A stretch of 64,000 nt of DNA, taken from contig MJGA01000030.1 in assembly GCA_001910725.1 (NCBI GenBank), positions 186,001 through 250,000 of the forward strand, read 5' to 3'. Positions 32,849-44,121 of the stretch are shown here, one piece after another; position 1 is the first letter of the stretch; each line of letters begins with the position of its first letter. The translations under genes and the position numbers were made by a program. Source of the DNA: Phanerodontia chrysosporium. Lineage: Eukaryota; Basidiomycota; Agaricomycetes; Polyporales; Phanerochaetaceae. The notes below the pieces were generated by a model. That model did no database searches. It saw only the letters and a list, made by a program, of their open reading frames with translations, and was not told the origin of the DNA.

Positions 32849-33765
32849 TTAGAGGCGCTGTTGTCCGAGACCCCAATAATTCCGCCAAAGGACCCTGAAT
32901 ACCTTCAAGCGCTAAGCCATGATTACGGATACTGCGAAGTACAATACCTTGCTTTCTCGTCCCTACCACAAGCCGTCTGAGGACCCGCTCGGAATGGTCA
33001 GCTGTCAGCCCTGAATGTGCATATATCAGACGCACGACAGTCACAATGCGAGTGCAAGAGGCAAGAATCACCTGAATGTAGCGAGCCGAATTACCAAGGC
33101 ATGCACACTACGCCGGACTCTCAGCAGGCCAGGGTCGTTCGAGCATCGACAACTCTGCGGCCTGAGCGCACACGTCGAAGTTGAAGGTAGCATCTGCTGG
33201 TGATCCGAGATGTTCACTCACGTAGTATGGTGACGGCTTTCAATGCTGGGCAGGGGAAACGTGTCTCCCTGCTGTAGCTGCGTGACGGCGCAATCAGCAT
33301 CTGCCAGCACGATGATAGCAATGTCCCTTGTAACATGTAGTTGACTACGAAACGTAGCACACGCCGCAGCGCGACAATCCACCTTTCGGTTGGTCTCGAA
33401 TATGTCAAGTGCTGGTCCATAATCAGGACATCGAAGCGGTTGGGATCAGGGGGGCATGAGCAATAACTCTGCTCGGTAAAAGCGAGTCCAGGTTCGACCC
33501 AGCTTGGCTCAACGTGCATTCCGACGGTCGTGCGCTGTCGAGCGGTGGAGGAAAGGCGGAGCGTTGTAAAGACTCAACATCCAGGCGCACCTGCTCAGGT
33601 ATACGTTAACGCCGCTGTCGGCGACACGCCGTGCAGCGAGCCCGCTGTCCTCTCGCTCGCCGCCCTGGGGAATCCCACCGATGCCTCCCCACGCTTTGGT
33701 AGCGCAGCTCTCTATAAAGCAGGTTAGCATGCGCGTCGCCGCCCCCACATCACGCAGTCCTCACC
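32849..33765. other. Intergenic stretch upstream of a secreted-protein gene
   Basis: About 900 bp of sequence flanking the right arm. No splice-consistent frame is seen. The last 60 bp hold the core promoter of the next gene. Confidence 0.5.
33713..33718 (+). promoter_or_regulatory. TATA box
   Basis: TATAAA lies 48 bp upstream of the ATG at 33766. A C-rich leader with CACATCACGCAG follows. This compact layout is common for abundantly expressed secreted proteins. Confidence 0.6.
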
Positions 33766-34634
33766 ATGGCTCGCCTCAGCAGCATCCTCGTATGTGCAGC
33801 GCTCACTGCGGCCAGCACCGCCGCCCGTCTCCCGCGGGACACGCCTGCGGGGTGCACCTCCCCCGCGCTGGTGAAGACCGAGATACTTGCCGTCGGGGAC
33901 GTCGAGCTCCAGCTCGCGACCTTCGCGTGCGGCACCGCACTGGACTTCGACCTCAACCTCGGCCTCGGGATCTCGCTCTCACTCTCGCTTCCCCCGCTGT
34001 TCCCGCCGTGGGCATGGCCTGGGGCGACGCCGACGAAGACGTCGTCCGCCGCAAGCACGCCGACGGCTGCCCCCACGGCGAACGTATGTGGCGAGATATG
34101 TGAGCCGCTGCTGTTAATGACGGTCGTGCACCTGAGCTCTGACGAAAGCCAGGCTCGAACAGCTGTGGTTCCATTGGGGACCTCCCGCCCACCTCGGAGG
34201 ACTGTCAGGCCATCTTCAACTCGATTACGATCATGAACGGGTCCATTTGTGGGTGTCGGAACTGCTCTTGCTTCGAGGAGATCTGACGAGGAATGACTCA
34301 GCGCCCACGTTCGACGTGGCGAGCAACCACGTCCAGCAGCTCACCTACGGCACCTGTCGTGTGTTCTTCCAGAACCTCAGCGCCAAGACGCTGACCGAGT
34401 GCTGGACGACGCTGGTAAGAGGCAAAGCAAACGGCAGAAGGTCATTCGGTTGAGCTTACCATGGACAGTCTAATGCAGCACAGGCGGCCGGCACCCAATG
34501 TTTTCCACCCACACAGCCTGTCAATTCTGCGGGCTTCTGCACTCCTGCTGACGGCTCTTGGCAAATCGGGTACGTGGGTACGCTACAGCCAGAACGCAAG
34601 CTGACACGTGCTTGCCAGAATTGCTCATTCCTAG
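33766..34634 (+). CDS. Small secreted cysteine-containing protein
   Basis: Exons 33766-34099, 34153-34248, 34302-34414, 34469-34569 and 34619-34634 join in phase to 219 residues. A signal peptide (MARLSSILVCAALTAASTA) is followed by a Thr/Ala/Pro-rich linker and a domain with NVCGEICSNSCGSIG, LPPTSEDCQAIFNSITI, YGTCRVFFQNLS and AAGTQCFPP. This cysteine pattern recurs in unnamed secreted proteins of wood-decay and other mushrooms. Function unknown; the cysteines probably form disulphides outside the cell. The 16-nt last exon encodes only the final residues and stop. The acceptor at 34152 was chosen because it restores the CSNSC motif; the nearer CAG at 34170 would break the frame. Confidence 0.72.
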
Positions 34635-34812
34635 GAGTGCATATAGTAGGATCAGCACACCATCATAGTGAAGTCCTGAGCATGGTTCACGCATCAGGTG
34701 TTATCGTAGCTGCTCCGGACAAAACGATGTCAATACCTCTACAACAGTAAGAGGAGTATGTATTTGTTACAGCAAAGCGAAAGCATGGTTACAAGACAGC
34801 AATATGAATCCA

Positions 34813-35579
34813 CTATATGGGCTTGATCTTGAAGTGCAGCGAGATGAGTGAAAAGATCAGGGTCTGTACCAGATGTTAGCTAGCTCCATTCGCTGAATGG
34901 CAACCGAACCAACCTTCAGATCCTGAACGAGGTAGTAGAAGACACGCAAGCCTTCAGGATCCTCCGAGTCCTGGATGTCGACGAGGGAGCCAATCTTGGC
35001 GGTCTACGAGGTTGCTTAGCAAGCAGGCCGTCATCTGCGAGCCTAGAACATACCTCAAAGGAGATGTGGTCGTTGCCAATGCGGATCTCAAGTTCCTGCT
35101 TCCCGACGATGTTCTTCTTCGGCCAGTTGGTGTCGTCTTCCCTGGCGGCAGCATGTACGTCAGCCAAAGCGTGCATGAGGAAGGGGGCGACACTCGCTTG
35201 GTAATCTCGCTCGATTCCACGATCCTCTTCAACTCCTTGACCACGAGCGGTCCTACCCACACTGCGCGAAAAGGGTCAGGCTTCTCGCGCGACGCGTGTT
35301 GGCGGGTACTCACTCTCTTTCCTGATGAGACTGTCGTTCCTGTAGTTCGAGTTGTTCGCGTATCGCAGACGTCCGTGCGAGTACTCGAACTCGAGGAACT
35401 CGTGGCCGTGCTTGCCAGAGTGCCCTGTGCTGCCGGGCGGTCAGCGCACGGCGCCCACACCCGTGGGGGGAGGCACACTTACTAGTATCTACGTGAGGGC
35501 GGCGTGAGCACAGGATGCCTCACGCCGACGCTGTGTCTTCATACCTCAGGTAGAACGGGTCGTTTTCGTAGCCGGACAT
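34813..35579 (-). CDS. mago: Mago nashi, exon-junction-complex core subunit
   Basis: Seven exons (35579-35545, 35488-35483, 35429-35314, 35261-35198, 35141-35054, 35003-34914, 34863-34813) join in phase to 149 residues, the normal family length. [56 protein letters not shown] and SLHFKIKPI at the end are diagnostic. Mago binds Y14 (RBM8A) and locks eIF4A3 on spliced mRNA near exon junctions. Exon 2 is a 6-nt microexon (ATACTA) needed to read FYLRYYTGH. The fourth intron (35197-35142) starts with GC (gcgagt) and ends CCAG, a GC-AG intron. The gene shares a short divergent promoter with EAF3. Confidence 0.93.
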
Positions 35580-35764
35580 GGTGTCGTCGTCGTTGTGCGG
35601 GTGAGAGTGTCGAGTGTCTGCTGCAAACGCTGCCGCCGAAAGTTCGAAGCTTGGGGGACGCAAGCGCCGGTAGCACGTGCTTTTCGCCCGCCCCGCCTGC
35701 CCAAGATGGCAACCCCGCCCTCCCCTCCTTCCTCCACCTCCGCTGCCCCGTCGGGCTCCCCACC
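35580..35764. promoter_or_regulatory. Divergent promoter between mago and EAF3
   Basis: Only 185 bp separate the two start codons, so the region must drive both genes. It is GC-rich, with no TATA box on either strand, as expected for housekeeping genes. Confidence 0.6.
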
Positions 35765-37149
35765 ATGGCCTCCAGCGCAAACGCAGGCTCGCAGCCTGCT
35801 GTATTTGCGATTAACGAGCGTGTGCTGTGCTATCACGGCCCGCTCATCTACGAGGCGAAGATCATCAAGTCCGAACACTGGGACGAGCGGAACACCAAGA
35901 CCGGTGAGGTCGGCCCTCATTACTTCGTGCACTACAAAGGATGGAAGCAGACGTACGTGTACCGCATGCCGTTATTTTGGCGAGGCTAATGGCCAGGTCC
36001 GTACCAATCCTGTCACCCCTGCCCCTGCGTGGATACTTCAGATGGGACGAATGGGTAGACCGGAGCCGCCTCCTCAAGTATTCAGACGAGAACATCAAGC
36101 TCCAAAAGCAACTCCTGCAGGCGAGCGTCGCAGCGGCCGCGCGAGCTGACGGTGCCTCTAGCTCGGGCACACAGTCGAAGGGTACAGGGTGCGTGCTCTT
36201 CCTCTGCCTTTACACCCCTCTGCCGACTCGTCTGTACTCGTCTCTGAACACCTCAGGAAGAAAGACATCGGGCGGACCTTGACTGGGAGGAAAGATGGTA
36301 GAGGTGTCAAGCGGGGGCGCGACGACGTGGGTCCCCATCTTCTACCGCCTGCCCAGATTGACGAACAGGTGACCCAGGATGACAACTCCAAGCGGCCAGA
36401 GATGAAGCTCAACGTGCCCGAAGTATTGAAGGTGCTGCTCGTAGACGACTGGGAGGCTGTCACGAAGAACAACCAGGTACCTCGTCACATCGCTTTATCG
36501 ACCGAGATGTCTCACAGCATGCAAACAGCTCGTACCATTACCGCGCTCGCCAAACGTCGTAGAAATCCTGAAAGAATTCGAGCAATACGTGCTCTCAAAC
36601 CCCAAGAACACGTCTGTTCGCTTGCTCATCCCATGATCTGCAGCGCTGACACGAGACTGCAGCCTCCGTGACCCCAAGGTGCTGCTACCAACGATTACAG
36701 CAGGCCTGCAGACATACTTCGACCGCGCCTTGGGCGCCAACCTGCTGTACAGGTTTGAGCGGCCGCAGTACGCGGAGATTCGTAAACAGTACGTGACGGG
36801 ACAGAACGTCATCGTGGGACAGGAGAAGGAGATGAGCACGGTCTACGGCGCGGAGCATCTCCTACGTATGCTAGGTGCGCGTTTCGCACTCTTGCGGTGC
36901 TGGATGAGTCCTGACGCAGTGGACAGTGAGTATGCCGCAGATGGTGGCAACCTCGACTATGGACCCCGAGAGCGTGGCGCTTGTCCGCGATTACGTGAAC
37001 GAGCTCATGGTGTAAGACACGAACTTTTCCAATCTTGGTCTCTCAACTCACGGTTCTTGGGCAGGTGGATGCTGAAAGAACGCGACCGGATCTTCGTCAA
37101 GGAGTACGAGTCGGCATCTGTACAGTACCAGAGTACATCTCGTTCATAA
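35765..37149 (+). CDS. EAF3: EAF3/MRG15 chromatin protein (chromodomain plus MRG domain)
   Basis: Seven exons (35765-35952, 36042-36188, 36257-36476, 36529-36611, 36663-36874, 36927-37011, 37065-37149) join in phase to 339 residues. The N-terminal chromo barrel shows [28 protein letters not shown] and [13 protein letters not shown]. After a Ser/Gly and [11 protein letters not shown] linker comes the MRG domain: [47 protein letters not shown] and [10 protein letters not shown]. The family reads H3K36 methylation and serves in the NuA4 acetyltransferase and Rpd3S deacetylase complexes in the nucleus. Donors at 36612 (gtctgt) and 37012 (gtaaga) were chosen because they alone keep the MRG motifs in phase. 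Intact, with no odd residues. Confidence 0.92.
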
Positions 37150-37311
37150 TTTTCCCTCTTATCGGTGCTCTGTTGTTTTTGCTATCTTGCTCTGTATTTG
37201 TGTCTTCTCTGCTATACCACCGGTGGTTTCCCAAGGACTGCCGTAGCATGGCACGCAAAGTCGCTTGCTCTAGCGCCCTCTAGTGAGATATACACAAGGT
37301 ATACAACGTGC

Positions 37312-38504
37312 CTAGTATCCTCTATGGGGATCGACGGTATTGATGAGCTCCTGTCCCTTCTTCAACCTCTCTAGGTTTTCCGTGAAGATATCTATCGCTA
37401 GATCATGGTACCGCTCCGTGCGCCCGCTCATGTGCGGTGTGATGATGACGTTCTTGCGGCCGAACAGCGTATGGCCAGCGGGGAGCGGCTCGGGCTCGGT
37501 GACGTCGAGCGCGGCACCGGCGAGCCTCCCCTCGTCGAGCGCGGCAACGAGCGCGTCGGTGTCGATAGCGTCGCCACGGCCGACATTGACGACGACGGCG
37601 TGCGGGCGGACGTGCGCGAGCGCGTCCGCGTTCAGGATGTGGCGCGTCGCAGGCGTCGACGGCAGCGCGAGGAGGAGCACGTCGCTCGCGCGCAGGAACG
37701 CCGCGAGCGACGCCGCGTCCTTCGTGCTGTACCACGCCGCGGGAATGCTGCCGTCGGGGTCGCCTGTGCCCGGCACGATGTAGCCGTCCTGCGGCGTGCG
37801 CGCGCCGGACGTGTTCGCGGCGACGATGCGTGCGCCGAACGCCGCCGCGAGCCGCGCAGCCTCGCGCCCGATGTGGCCGTACCCCAGGATGCCCACCGTC
37901 TTCCCGCGCAGCTCGCGCACGAAGAGCTCGCCGCCCATGTCGTCGTTCGTTCCCCAGCGTTTCTCGACCTGTCGGAAGGGCTGTGGGCATGCAGGGCAGC
38001 GGAGAGCGTGTGCTAGGGACGCACCTGGCCCAACAGGATCTGCTCTTGTAGCCGGTGGAATAGCATGAGGGTCGTCGCAATAAAGTACTGCGGGGGATCG
38101 GCCGCATGAGTATCGCTTGTTTCACCGGTGGTTCTCGGCACCCACCTGTGGGATTGGCCCGGTGTGCACACCCGCTGCACTTGCGACCTGGATGCGAGCG
38201 CTGTCCTTGTCGTCCCAGAGCGGACTACGCACGATATAGTCGCTGCCTGCGCTGCCTAGCTGGATGAGGCGCAGCTTTGGCACGGCAGCCGCGGAAGTAA
38301 ACCACTGCCCAGACGGGAGCCCGTAGATGACCTCCGCGTCGGCCAGTTGCGCCTCGCTCGGCGCGTCGTTCCGTTGGGGGAGGTGTGTGATCTCGCTAAA
38401 GTACGGTGCGAGGCGTGCTCGCTGCGCTGGCCAAGTGCCCAGCCTGTGACGAGGAGGTGCCCGAAAGGCGGGCGTGCAGGTGTCGACAATGCTGAGCCTG
38501 GCAT
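37312..38504 (-). CDS. D-isomer-specific 2-hydroxyacid dehydrogenase; 5' end uncertain
   Basis: The 3' exons 38087-38025 and 37980-37312 are clear. GKTVGILGYGHIGREAARLA is the NAD-binding glycine motif, VVVNVGRGDAIDTDALVAAL and ALDVTEPEPL contain the catalytic Arg region and Glu, and NVIITPHMSG the catalytic His. The enzyme reduces 2-oxoacids or oxidises D-2-hydroxyacids with NAD(P). The 5' exon ends at 38146 and contains ARLAPYFSEI and KLRLIQLGSAGSDYI. Upstream, the start-like frame (MPGSALS at 38504, then GHLLVTG) differs by one base from the frame of ARLAPYF, so a one-base indel near 38425 is suspected. The start is therefore not certain. Catalytic residues are all present. Confidence 0.78.
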
Positions 38505-38839
38505 GGTGAGCGTAGGGGCGATAGACGTGCGAGACGGCGTCGTGGATCCGAGAGGCGCAACACCAGCTATATATCGCGCCTCTGAAGGTATGACGGCATA
38601 TGTCGTTCCTGGGCTGCACTCACAGTGTATCGTCGAGTTCCAAAGGACGCGGCGAGTTCGTGCCCTTGATCATAGATAACGATAACTCATCACAAGTTCC
38701 TGCATACTTGAACACGCGGTGGCGACCGTTGCGTGAGAATTATCCACGGAAAGACAAATACAACTCTGATTTACATACTCATAGTACATAGGTATCCTGG
38801 TAAGCCACGTACATTACACTACTGTACAATGTCCGTGTT

Positions 38840-40009
38840 TCACGCAGCCACAGCAATCTCGTGTAACCCCTTCACAGGCAACTCCTGCAGCAAGACCTCG
38901 CGATGTGCAGGGTGGTGCGGGATCCTGACCGCAAGGTCTGCAGAACTGAACGAACTTCCCGTCTCGCAGGACGCACGCCAGAGGTAGCACGTGTACGCGG
39001 TCGGATACTGCTCGAGGCGGCAGCGCAGGCCCGCAGCCTCGATCTCCACGCGCTGCCCGCCGGGCGCAAACTTGGCACGCGCCGCCGCGAGCGCGAGCGC
39101 GAGGTCGCGCGGGCACTTGGCGTGGTGGTAGTTGAGCGTGATGCGCGTCGCGCGCGGGAGGTCGAGCCCGCTGAGCAGCGTGCCGCACGCGACGCAGTCG
39201 CCCGTGAGCACGAGCCGCGCGAGGTGCGGCAGCGCGACGACCTCCGCGGGCGCGGGCAGCGCGGCGAGGCGTGGCGCGGACGGGTAGAAGACGTCGTCGA
39301 GCGCGAGCGTGCGCAGCGCGGGCATGTGCCGCAGCCCCGCGAGCACATCGTCGACTTCGGGCCGGAAGGGCACGCCCTTGACGATGCGCAGCGACGTGAG
39401 CGTGCGGAACGGCGCGGGGTCTGCCCACGGGAAGCCGAACGAACACAGCGTGAGCTCCTCCAGCGGGGGCTGCTCCGGGAGGTGCACGACCGGCTGCATG
39501 TACGCCGTGTCGTAGAGCCCGCTCGGCGTCGAGAGCGTCAGCCGCTTCAGCAGGGGTGCCGGCCCGCGCAGGTCGTCGAGGATGTCGAAGTAGACCCACC
39601 ACTTGATGTACAGCACGAGGGTGCGTATGCGGTGCAGGTGCTTCAGAACGAGGCGCAGGGAACGGATGGGTATGGGACAGGCGTCGCCCGCGCAGCACGG
39701 GCTGTAGCTCTGTACGGATAGAGCGACTTGCTGCGAGCGCGCGAGCATCGTCTCGATGCAGTCTTGGTCGCATGAGAGAACGATATCGGACCACAGGAGC
39801 GGGTTGGCGAGGGCGACGTCTCTCCAGTAGCGACAGACATGCGTTGCGCGAATCCATGTGTACGGCCCGATCTCGTTGGAACACGACGGCAGGCGTCGTC
39901 CCGCGGACATATCCAGCTGGTCCCAGCTCTCTCTGCACAGCGCAACATGCTGCTCAAAGATACGTCCGAGCAGCTCTGGAGGGAGTTTGGTGGCCATGTC
40001 ACTGGGCAC
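38840..40009 (-). CDS. F-box-like protein
   Basis: An uninterrupted frame of 389 residues. The N terminus, KLPPELLGRIFEQHVALCRE then ATHVCRYWRDVALANPLLWS, is a textbook mushroom F-box-like domain (PF12937). It is followed by weak leucine-rich repeats (LRLVLKHLHRIRTLVLYI, PPLEELTLCSF, LTSLRIVKGV, MPALRTLALDDV). F-box proteins bring substrates to Skp1-cullin ubiquitin ligases; targets are unknown, and the family is hugely expanded in Agaricomycetes. It has no introns, unlike its neighbours. MATKLPP at the fifth codon is an alternative start. Confidence 0.85.
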   Translation of the reverse strand: MPSDMATKLPPELLGRIFEQHVALCRESWDQLDMSAGRRLPSCSNEIGPYTWIRATHVCRYWRDVALANPLLWSDIVLSCDQDCIETMLARSQQVALSVQSYSPCCAGDACPIPIRSLRLVLKHLHRIRTLVLYIKWWVYFDILDDLRGPAPLLKRLTLSTPSGLYDTAYMQPVVHLPEQPPLEELTLCSFGFPWADPAPFRTLTSLRIVKGVPFRPEVDDVLAGLRHMPALRTLALDDVFYPSAPRLAALPAPAEVVALPHLARLVLTGDCVACGTLLSGLDLPRATRITLNYHHAKCPRDLALALAAARAKFAPGGQRVEIEAAGLRCRLEQYPTAYTCYLWRASCETGSSFSSADLAVRIPHHPAHREVLLQELPVKGLHEIAVAA

Positions 40010-40741
40010 TCGTTAGCCAGCTAAAATGCCCCGAGAGAAAGCGGTGCTCACCTGCACGTTTAATCCTAACCACAACGAAAGCGTGCTCTTCGTCGCCCTC
40101 GTCGTTGCCCCCGGTTGTGGTGGTGAAAGACAATGGCTGCGGGGGCGTGGTGGGAACGCAGGCCCCGTGCTCGCACCGCTATTCATTCCGCTTGGCCGGA
40201 GACTCGGGGTACTGTCGATCCGAAACGTGAGACTGTGGACATGGGACGGGTCATGAGACGGTGCGCGGCTCTGGATATGGCAGGCAGCAGCTTGCGATCC
40301 TAACACACGCAAACACCACCTCGCACTGTCCTATCCCCTTTTCCGTATTCCTCACCGCCGCGCGCCACTCGAAGGGAATACACATCTCTGCCGCGACCAC
40401 GGTGGTTGGGCGTTGAGCGTGGCGCCACGCCCGGATGCTGAGCCGCTCACTCTCCCTCGTCACGTGAAACATGAAACTTGCTGCCTTTTATGACAAAGCT
40501 CACACATATTTCGAAGAGAGTCTAGGATCTGGGATGTATTATAGCATCCTGCACCATGGCATTTGATGCGATTGGGGCAAGCTGTAAGTAGCCGATACAA
40601 GCTCTAGTGGATGAGGTATGATACAATGGCGTCTAGGTATTCTTGCACGTGAGCGATGTGAGAATGAGTAATAATGCGGTAGGGGATGTGGTGATAGCGG
40701 GCAAAATGAAACAGAGATGGAATGGCGGTGTCACAGCATGT
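40010..40741. other. Intergenic stretch
   Basis: 730 bp between the F-box gene start and the end of the MFS gene, both on the minus strand. It must contain the F-box promoter and the MFS 3' region. No frame, RNA gene or repeat is recognised. Confidence 0.5.
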
Positions 40742-42719
40742 CTAGTCAGCGTATTTGCTCCACGACCGGATGCGCGCGCCGTAGCGGTACCTGCAGGACA
40801 TTGGTCAGCACACAGGGCTATCTGCGGGTGAGGGCAGGGGTGACACGCACATGATCCACGGGATGGGCAGCATGAGGACGGCGATGCCGCCGAGGATGCT
40901 GCACGCGGGGCCGACGCCGAGGTTGTGGAAGAACGCGGTGCTGAAGAGCGGGAACGCGGCGCCGACCATCGACCGGAAGAAGTCGTTCCCGGCGAGTACG
41001 CTCGCGACGTAGCGCGGGTAGCAGTCCGAGAGGTAGTTGAGGCCCGCCTGGAAGAGCATGTACGTGCCCGCGCTGAAGAACGCGGACGCGACGATCGGCA
41101 CGATCCAGTGCACGCCCGCAGAGCTCGTCCACCCGAACCAGAACATCGACACCGGCAGCAGCACCGAGCCGACGAATGCGATCTGCAGGCGCATCTCGGG
41201 CACGAACGCTGCGAGGGCGCGTGAGCGTGTGCGCAGCGCGCTAGGCGGACAGGAGGACGTACTGCCATTGAGGAAGTGCGGCTTCAGCACGCGGAGCGCG
41301 TACGGCGCGAAGAAGGCAAAGGTAACGAGGGCGCCGCAGACAAGACCCTAGCCGATGGGGTCAGCAATCGGCGGCAAGGTGGCGGACGAAAGGCGCTGCT
41401 CACAAGAAACGCAAGCCCGTTCTGGCCGAGGTTGAAGCCGTGCATCTCGACGAAGACGACACGGAAGGACTCGATGAAGATGTAGAGGATGCCGTACACG
41501 AGCGCGATGTACACGTTCCAGAACGCGACGATCGGCTCGACGAGCATGAGGATGAACGGGCGCACGAGCGTCATCATCGCGATGTCGCCGACCGTCATGT
41601 GCTCCGCCTCGATCTCGCCCGCGCTCTTGAGGCGTGCGTCGCGCGCGACACGGCGCAGGCGCGCGGCACGGCGGTACAGCAGCGCGGACGCGGACGTCTC
41701 GGGCAGCGCAACGACGAGCAGCGCGAGCGTCGCGCCGCCGAGCCAGAGCAGGATCCAGAGCGTCCACGTCCAGCCCTTGGCCTGCGTCGCGAAGCCGCCG
41801 ACGAGCGGGCCGAGCACGGGCCCGTTCACGGCCGCGACGCTCCAGAGCCCGATGACGACGGCGCGGTACTCGGGCGCCCAGATGTCGCTCAGGCTCGCGC
41901 CGCCCGTCGCGAGCGCGGGCGAGCCCGCGAAGCCGGCGACGAAGCGCAGCGGGAGCAGCGCGCCGAGGTTCTGCGAGAGCGCGGACGGCACCTGCAGCAC
42001 GACGAAGAGCGCGAGCGAGAGGATGTACACCGTCGTCCGCCCGAGCTGCGGCAGCTCCGAGAGCGGGCTGAGGAACATCGGCCCGACGCCGTACCCCACG
42101 ACGAAGAGCGTCAGGCCGAGCGTCGCCGCCACTGGCGACACCCCGAACTGCGCGGAGATCTCGCCGATGCCGGGCGTGTAGATGGCGGAGCCGATGTAGA
42201 TGCTGAAGGTGAGCAGGCAGATCTCGAACGTCACGAAGCACTTTTTGGCAAACGACCACTGGGGGGGGCGGAGTGTCAGCGCAGGGAGCTCGAGTGCAAG
42301 GGACGGCAACTTGCATTCTGTGGGTCTTCAGGGTCGTCGGGGCCGTACCAGCCCACGATGCGAGACCCGGAGAGCTCCTGCTGGACAGAGGTCTTCTCCC
42401 TCTCTCGCTCGAGGTCGCCCTCCTCGACCTCTTTCCGCCGCTTTTGCGCGTGGTCGGGCGAGGGTTCTGGCACGGCGAGCGTGCCCTGGTCAGAGTCGAC
42501 GCGCGGCAGCCGAGACTCTTCGTCGTCTGGCCGCTCGACGACGGTCGTGACCCCGAGGTTCGTGCGCGACGAGGAGCTGCTGCGGGAGCTCTTGACTGAA
42601 CGCGGCGGCATGGGGACGGCAAAGCCCGGGCGGTCTTCTGGATGCTGGAAGTAGCGGTGGCCGGAGGCGTGGTAGACGAGGTCGCCAAAGAAGGCGTCGC
42701 GCAGGAGGCCGGGAGCCAT
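40742..42719 (-). CDS. MFS multidrug/polyamine-type transporter (DHA1, FLR1-like)
   Basis: Exons 42719-42315, 42258-41404, 41347-41263, 41208-40851 and 40790-40742 join in phase to 583 residues. A hydrophilic N-terminal tail (DAFFGDLVYHASGHRYFQHP, then IVGWYGPDDPEDPQNWS) precedes twelve membrane segments, with GPMFLSPLSELPQLGR, the DHA1 signature region, and GPVLGPLVGGFA. This is the plasma-membrane drug-proton antiporter pattern of FLR1/CaMDR1. The C terminus YRYGARIRSWSKYAD is typical. The first intron (42314-42259) begins gcaagt, a GC-AG intron; reading it as exon would introduce stops. Likely exports toxic compounds; substrates unknown. Confidence 0.88.
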
Positions 42720-44121
42720 CGGTGGGTGCGGAGGGGGCGCTGGGGGATTCTGTGGGAGCACGCTGCCATCTCTGCGCGTGCCTTTATAGGGTACGTGCGG
42801 CGGGTCTCTGTCAGCAATGCGCTGGGACGGCGCAGTGGTGCGCGGTGCTCGCGCAAGGACGCGGCTGACTGAGCCCGTTGCAGATAGCGGCGGGAGGCGC
42901 GCTGGGTCGACGCGGACGCTGTACGCGGAGGCTGCATAAGACGTCAGCACACCGGTATTACGAGGCGTGCCGGCAATGACGCAAAGCGCCTCGCTCTCCG
43001 TCGCCTTCGGACAAGGCCAAGACGCTGCGTCCCACTTTTGGCTCCTGAGTAGAACGGCACAGCTGTCAGCATTCATTCTGCAGGACGTGAATACTGACGA
43101 TATCTACCTTTGGGGGATTTCGATCGAGTCCTGCTGAAGATTAGGGGGCTACCGAGTCAAAGTAGCAGAGCGCCAGAGGCGGATTACTGATCAGGGCCGT
43201 TCGCGCAGGCGCCTCCGTAGAGAGAGGTAGGGGTCGTCGTGCTGACCGATCTTGGACCTTGGCGGTGCTCTGAACCTTGCTTATCTCGGACTGAAAGTGG
43301 GACCGTTGATCGACGGGAGCCAGAGCCCGGCGTGCACGTCGTGAGACAGACCGAGGATTGGTAAGCGCAACTGGACGTTGGAGGGGCAGCCGTTTTGGCA
43401 TCTCCATATCAGAGGATTTTAGCAGCGGGAGATATCCCAAAATTTGGCGTACTTGTTGTGGGGCGTGCGGCATCAGCTGGAGTACTGCCCGCAGTGGGAC
43501 GTGCCAAAACCAAAATCGGGATATACCCAGTGCTAGATTTCGCTACGTAGTAGTGGTCATGTATGTCACTCGTCCCTCGGGCACGGCTGCGCTTGTAGAG
43601 TTTACCAAAGTTGTCCCACTTCGGAGGTTGTATACTGGGAGGTGCCAGTGCTTGTACATAGAGGTGCAAGACGTGGGCGCGAGCATTCGTATCTTCTCAT
43701 GGCACTGGGACGCCTTGCGGCCAAACAAGACAAACTTCGGTGGAATTCCAGGTGCAATGCGGCGAATATGGTCCAAATGAGTCTGCTCGACCGGCTGAAG
43801 ACGTGGACGGAGGGTCGTAGACGCCAGTCTTCGTGGCGTTTTGATCGAGGCTGCCGTCCTCGAGTATATTGCGATTTCTGCTGTCTCAGGTAGGAGAGAA
43901 TCGATGGAGATAGACGAGAGATAGGCATAGGCGACGATGGAATGACGTCCCGTGGACCGTCTCAGTCGGCACGTGCGCTTACGTAATCCACGCGTCTAGC
44001 GAACTGAACTGTGGTTGCTCTTTCCCCACACTCTGCCTCCGTCTCGTCCGCCGCCGTCCGCCGCCCTCTCCTCCCGCCTCCAGGGCTGCCACCCCCGGGC
44101 TACCACCACACAGATACCCAC
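42720..44121. other. Intergenic stretch between divergent genes
   Basis: 1.4 kb holding the promoters of the MFS and CK1 genes. An imperfect inverted repeat (GATATCCCAAAATTTGG at about 43431, with its partner near 43515) is present. No coding frame with motifs was found. Confidence 0.45.

Noticed and set aside
40633..42937. Long antisense and alternative frames (up to 529 codons) over the DHA1 transporter
   Set aside because: Shadow frames of the GC-rich transporter exons; membrane motifs and splice phases support only the minus-strand gene given.
43430..43530. Inverted repeat GATATCCCAAAATTTGG as a MITE
   Set aside because: Arms match imperfectly and no target duplication is visible.
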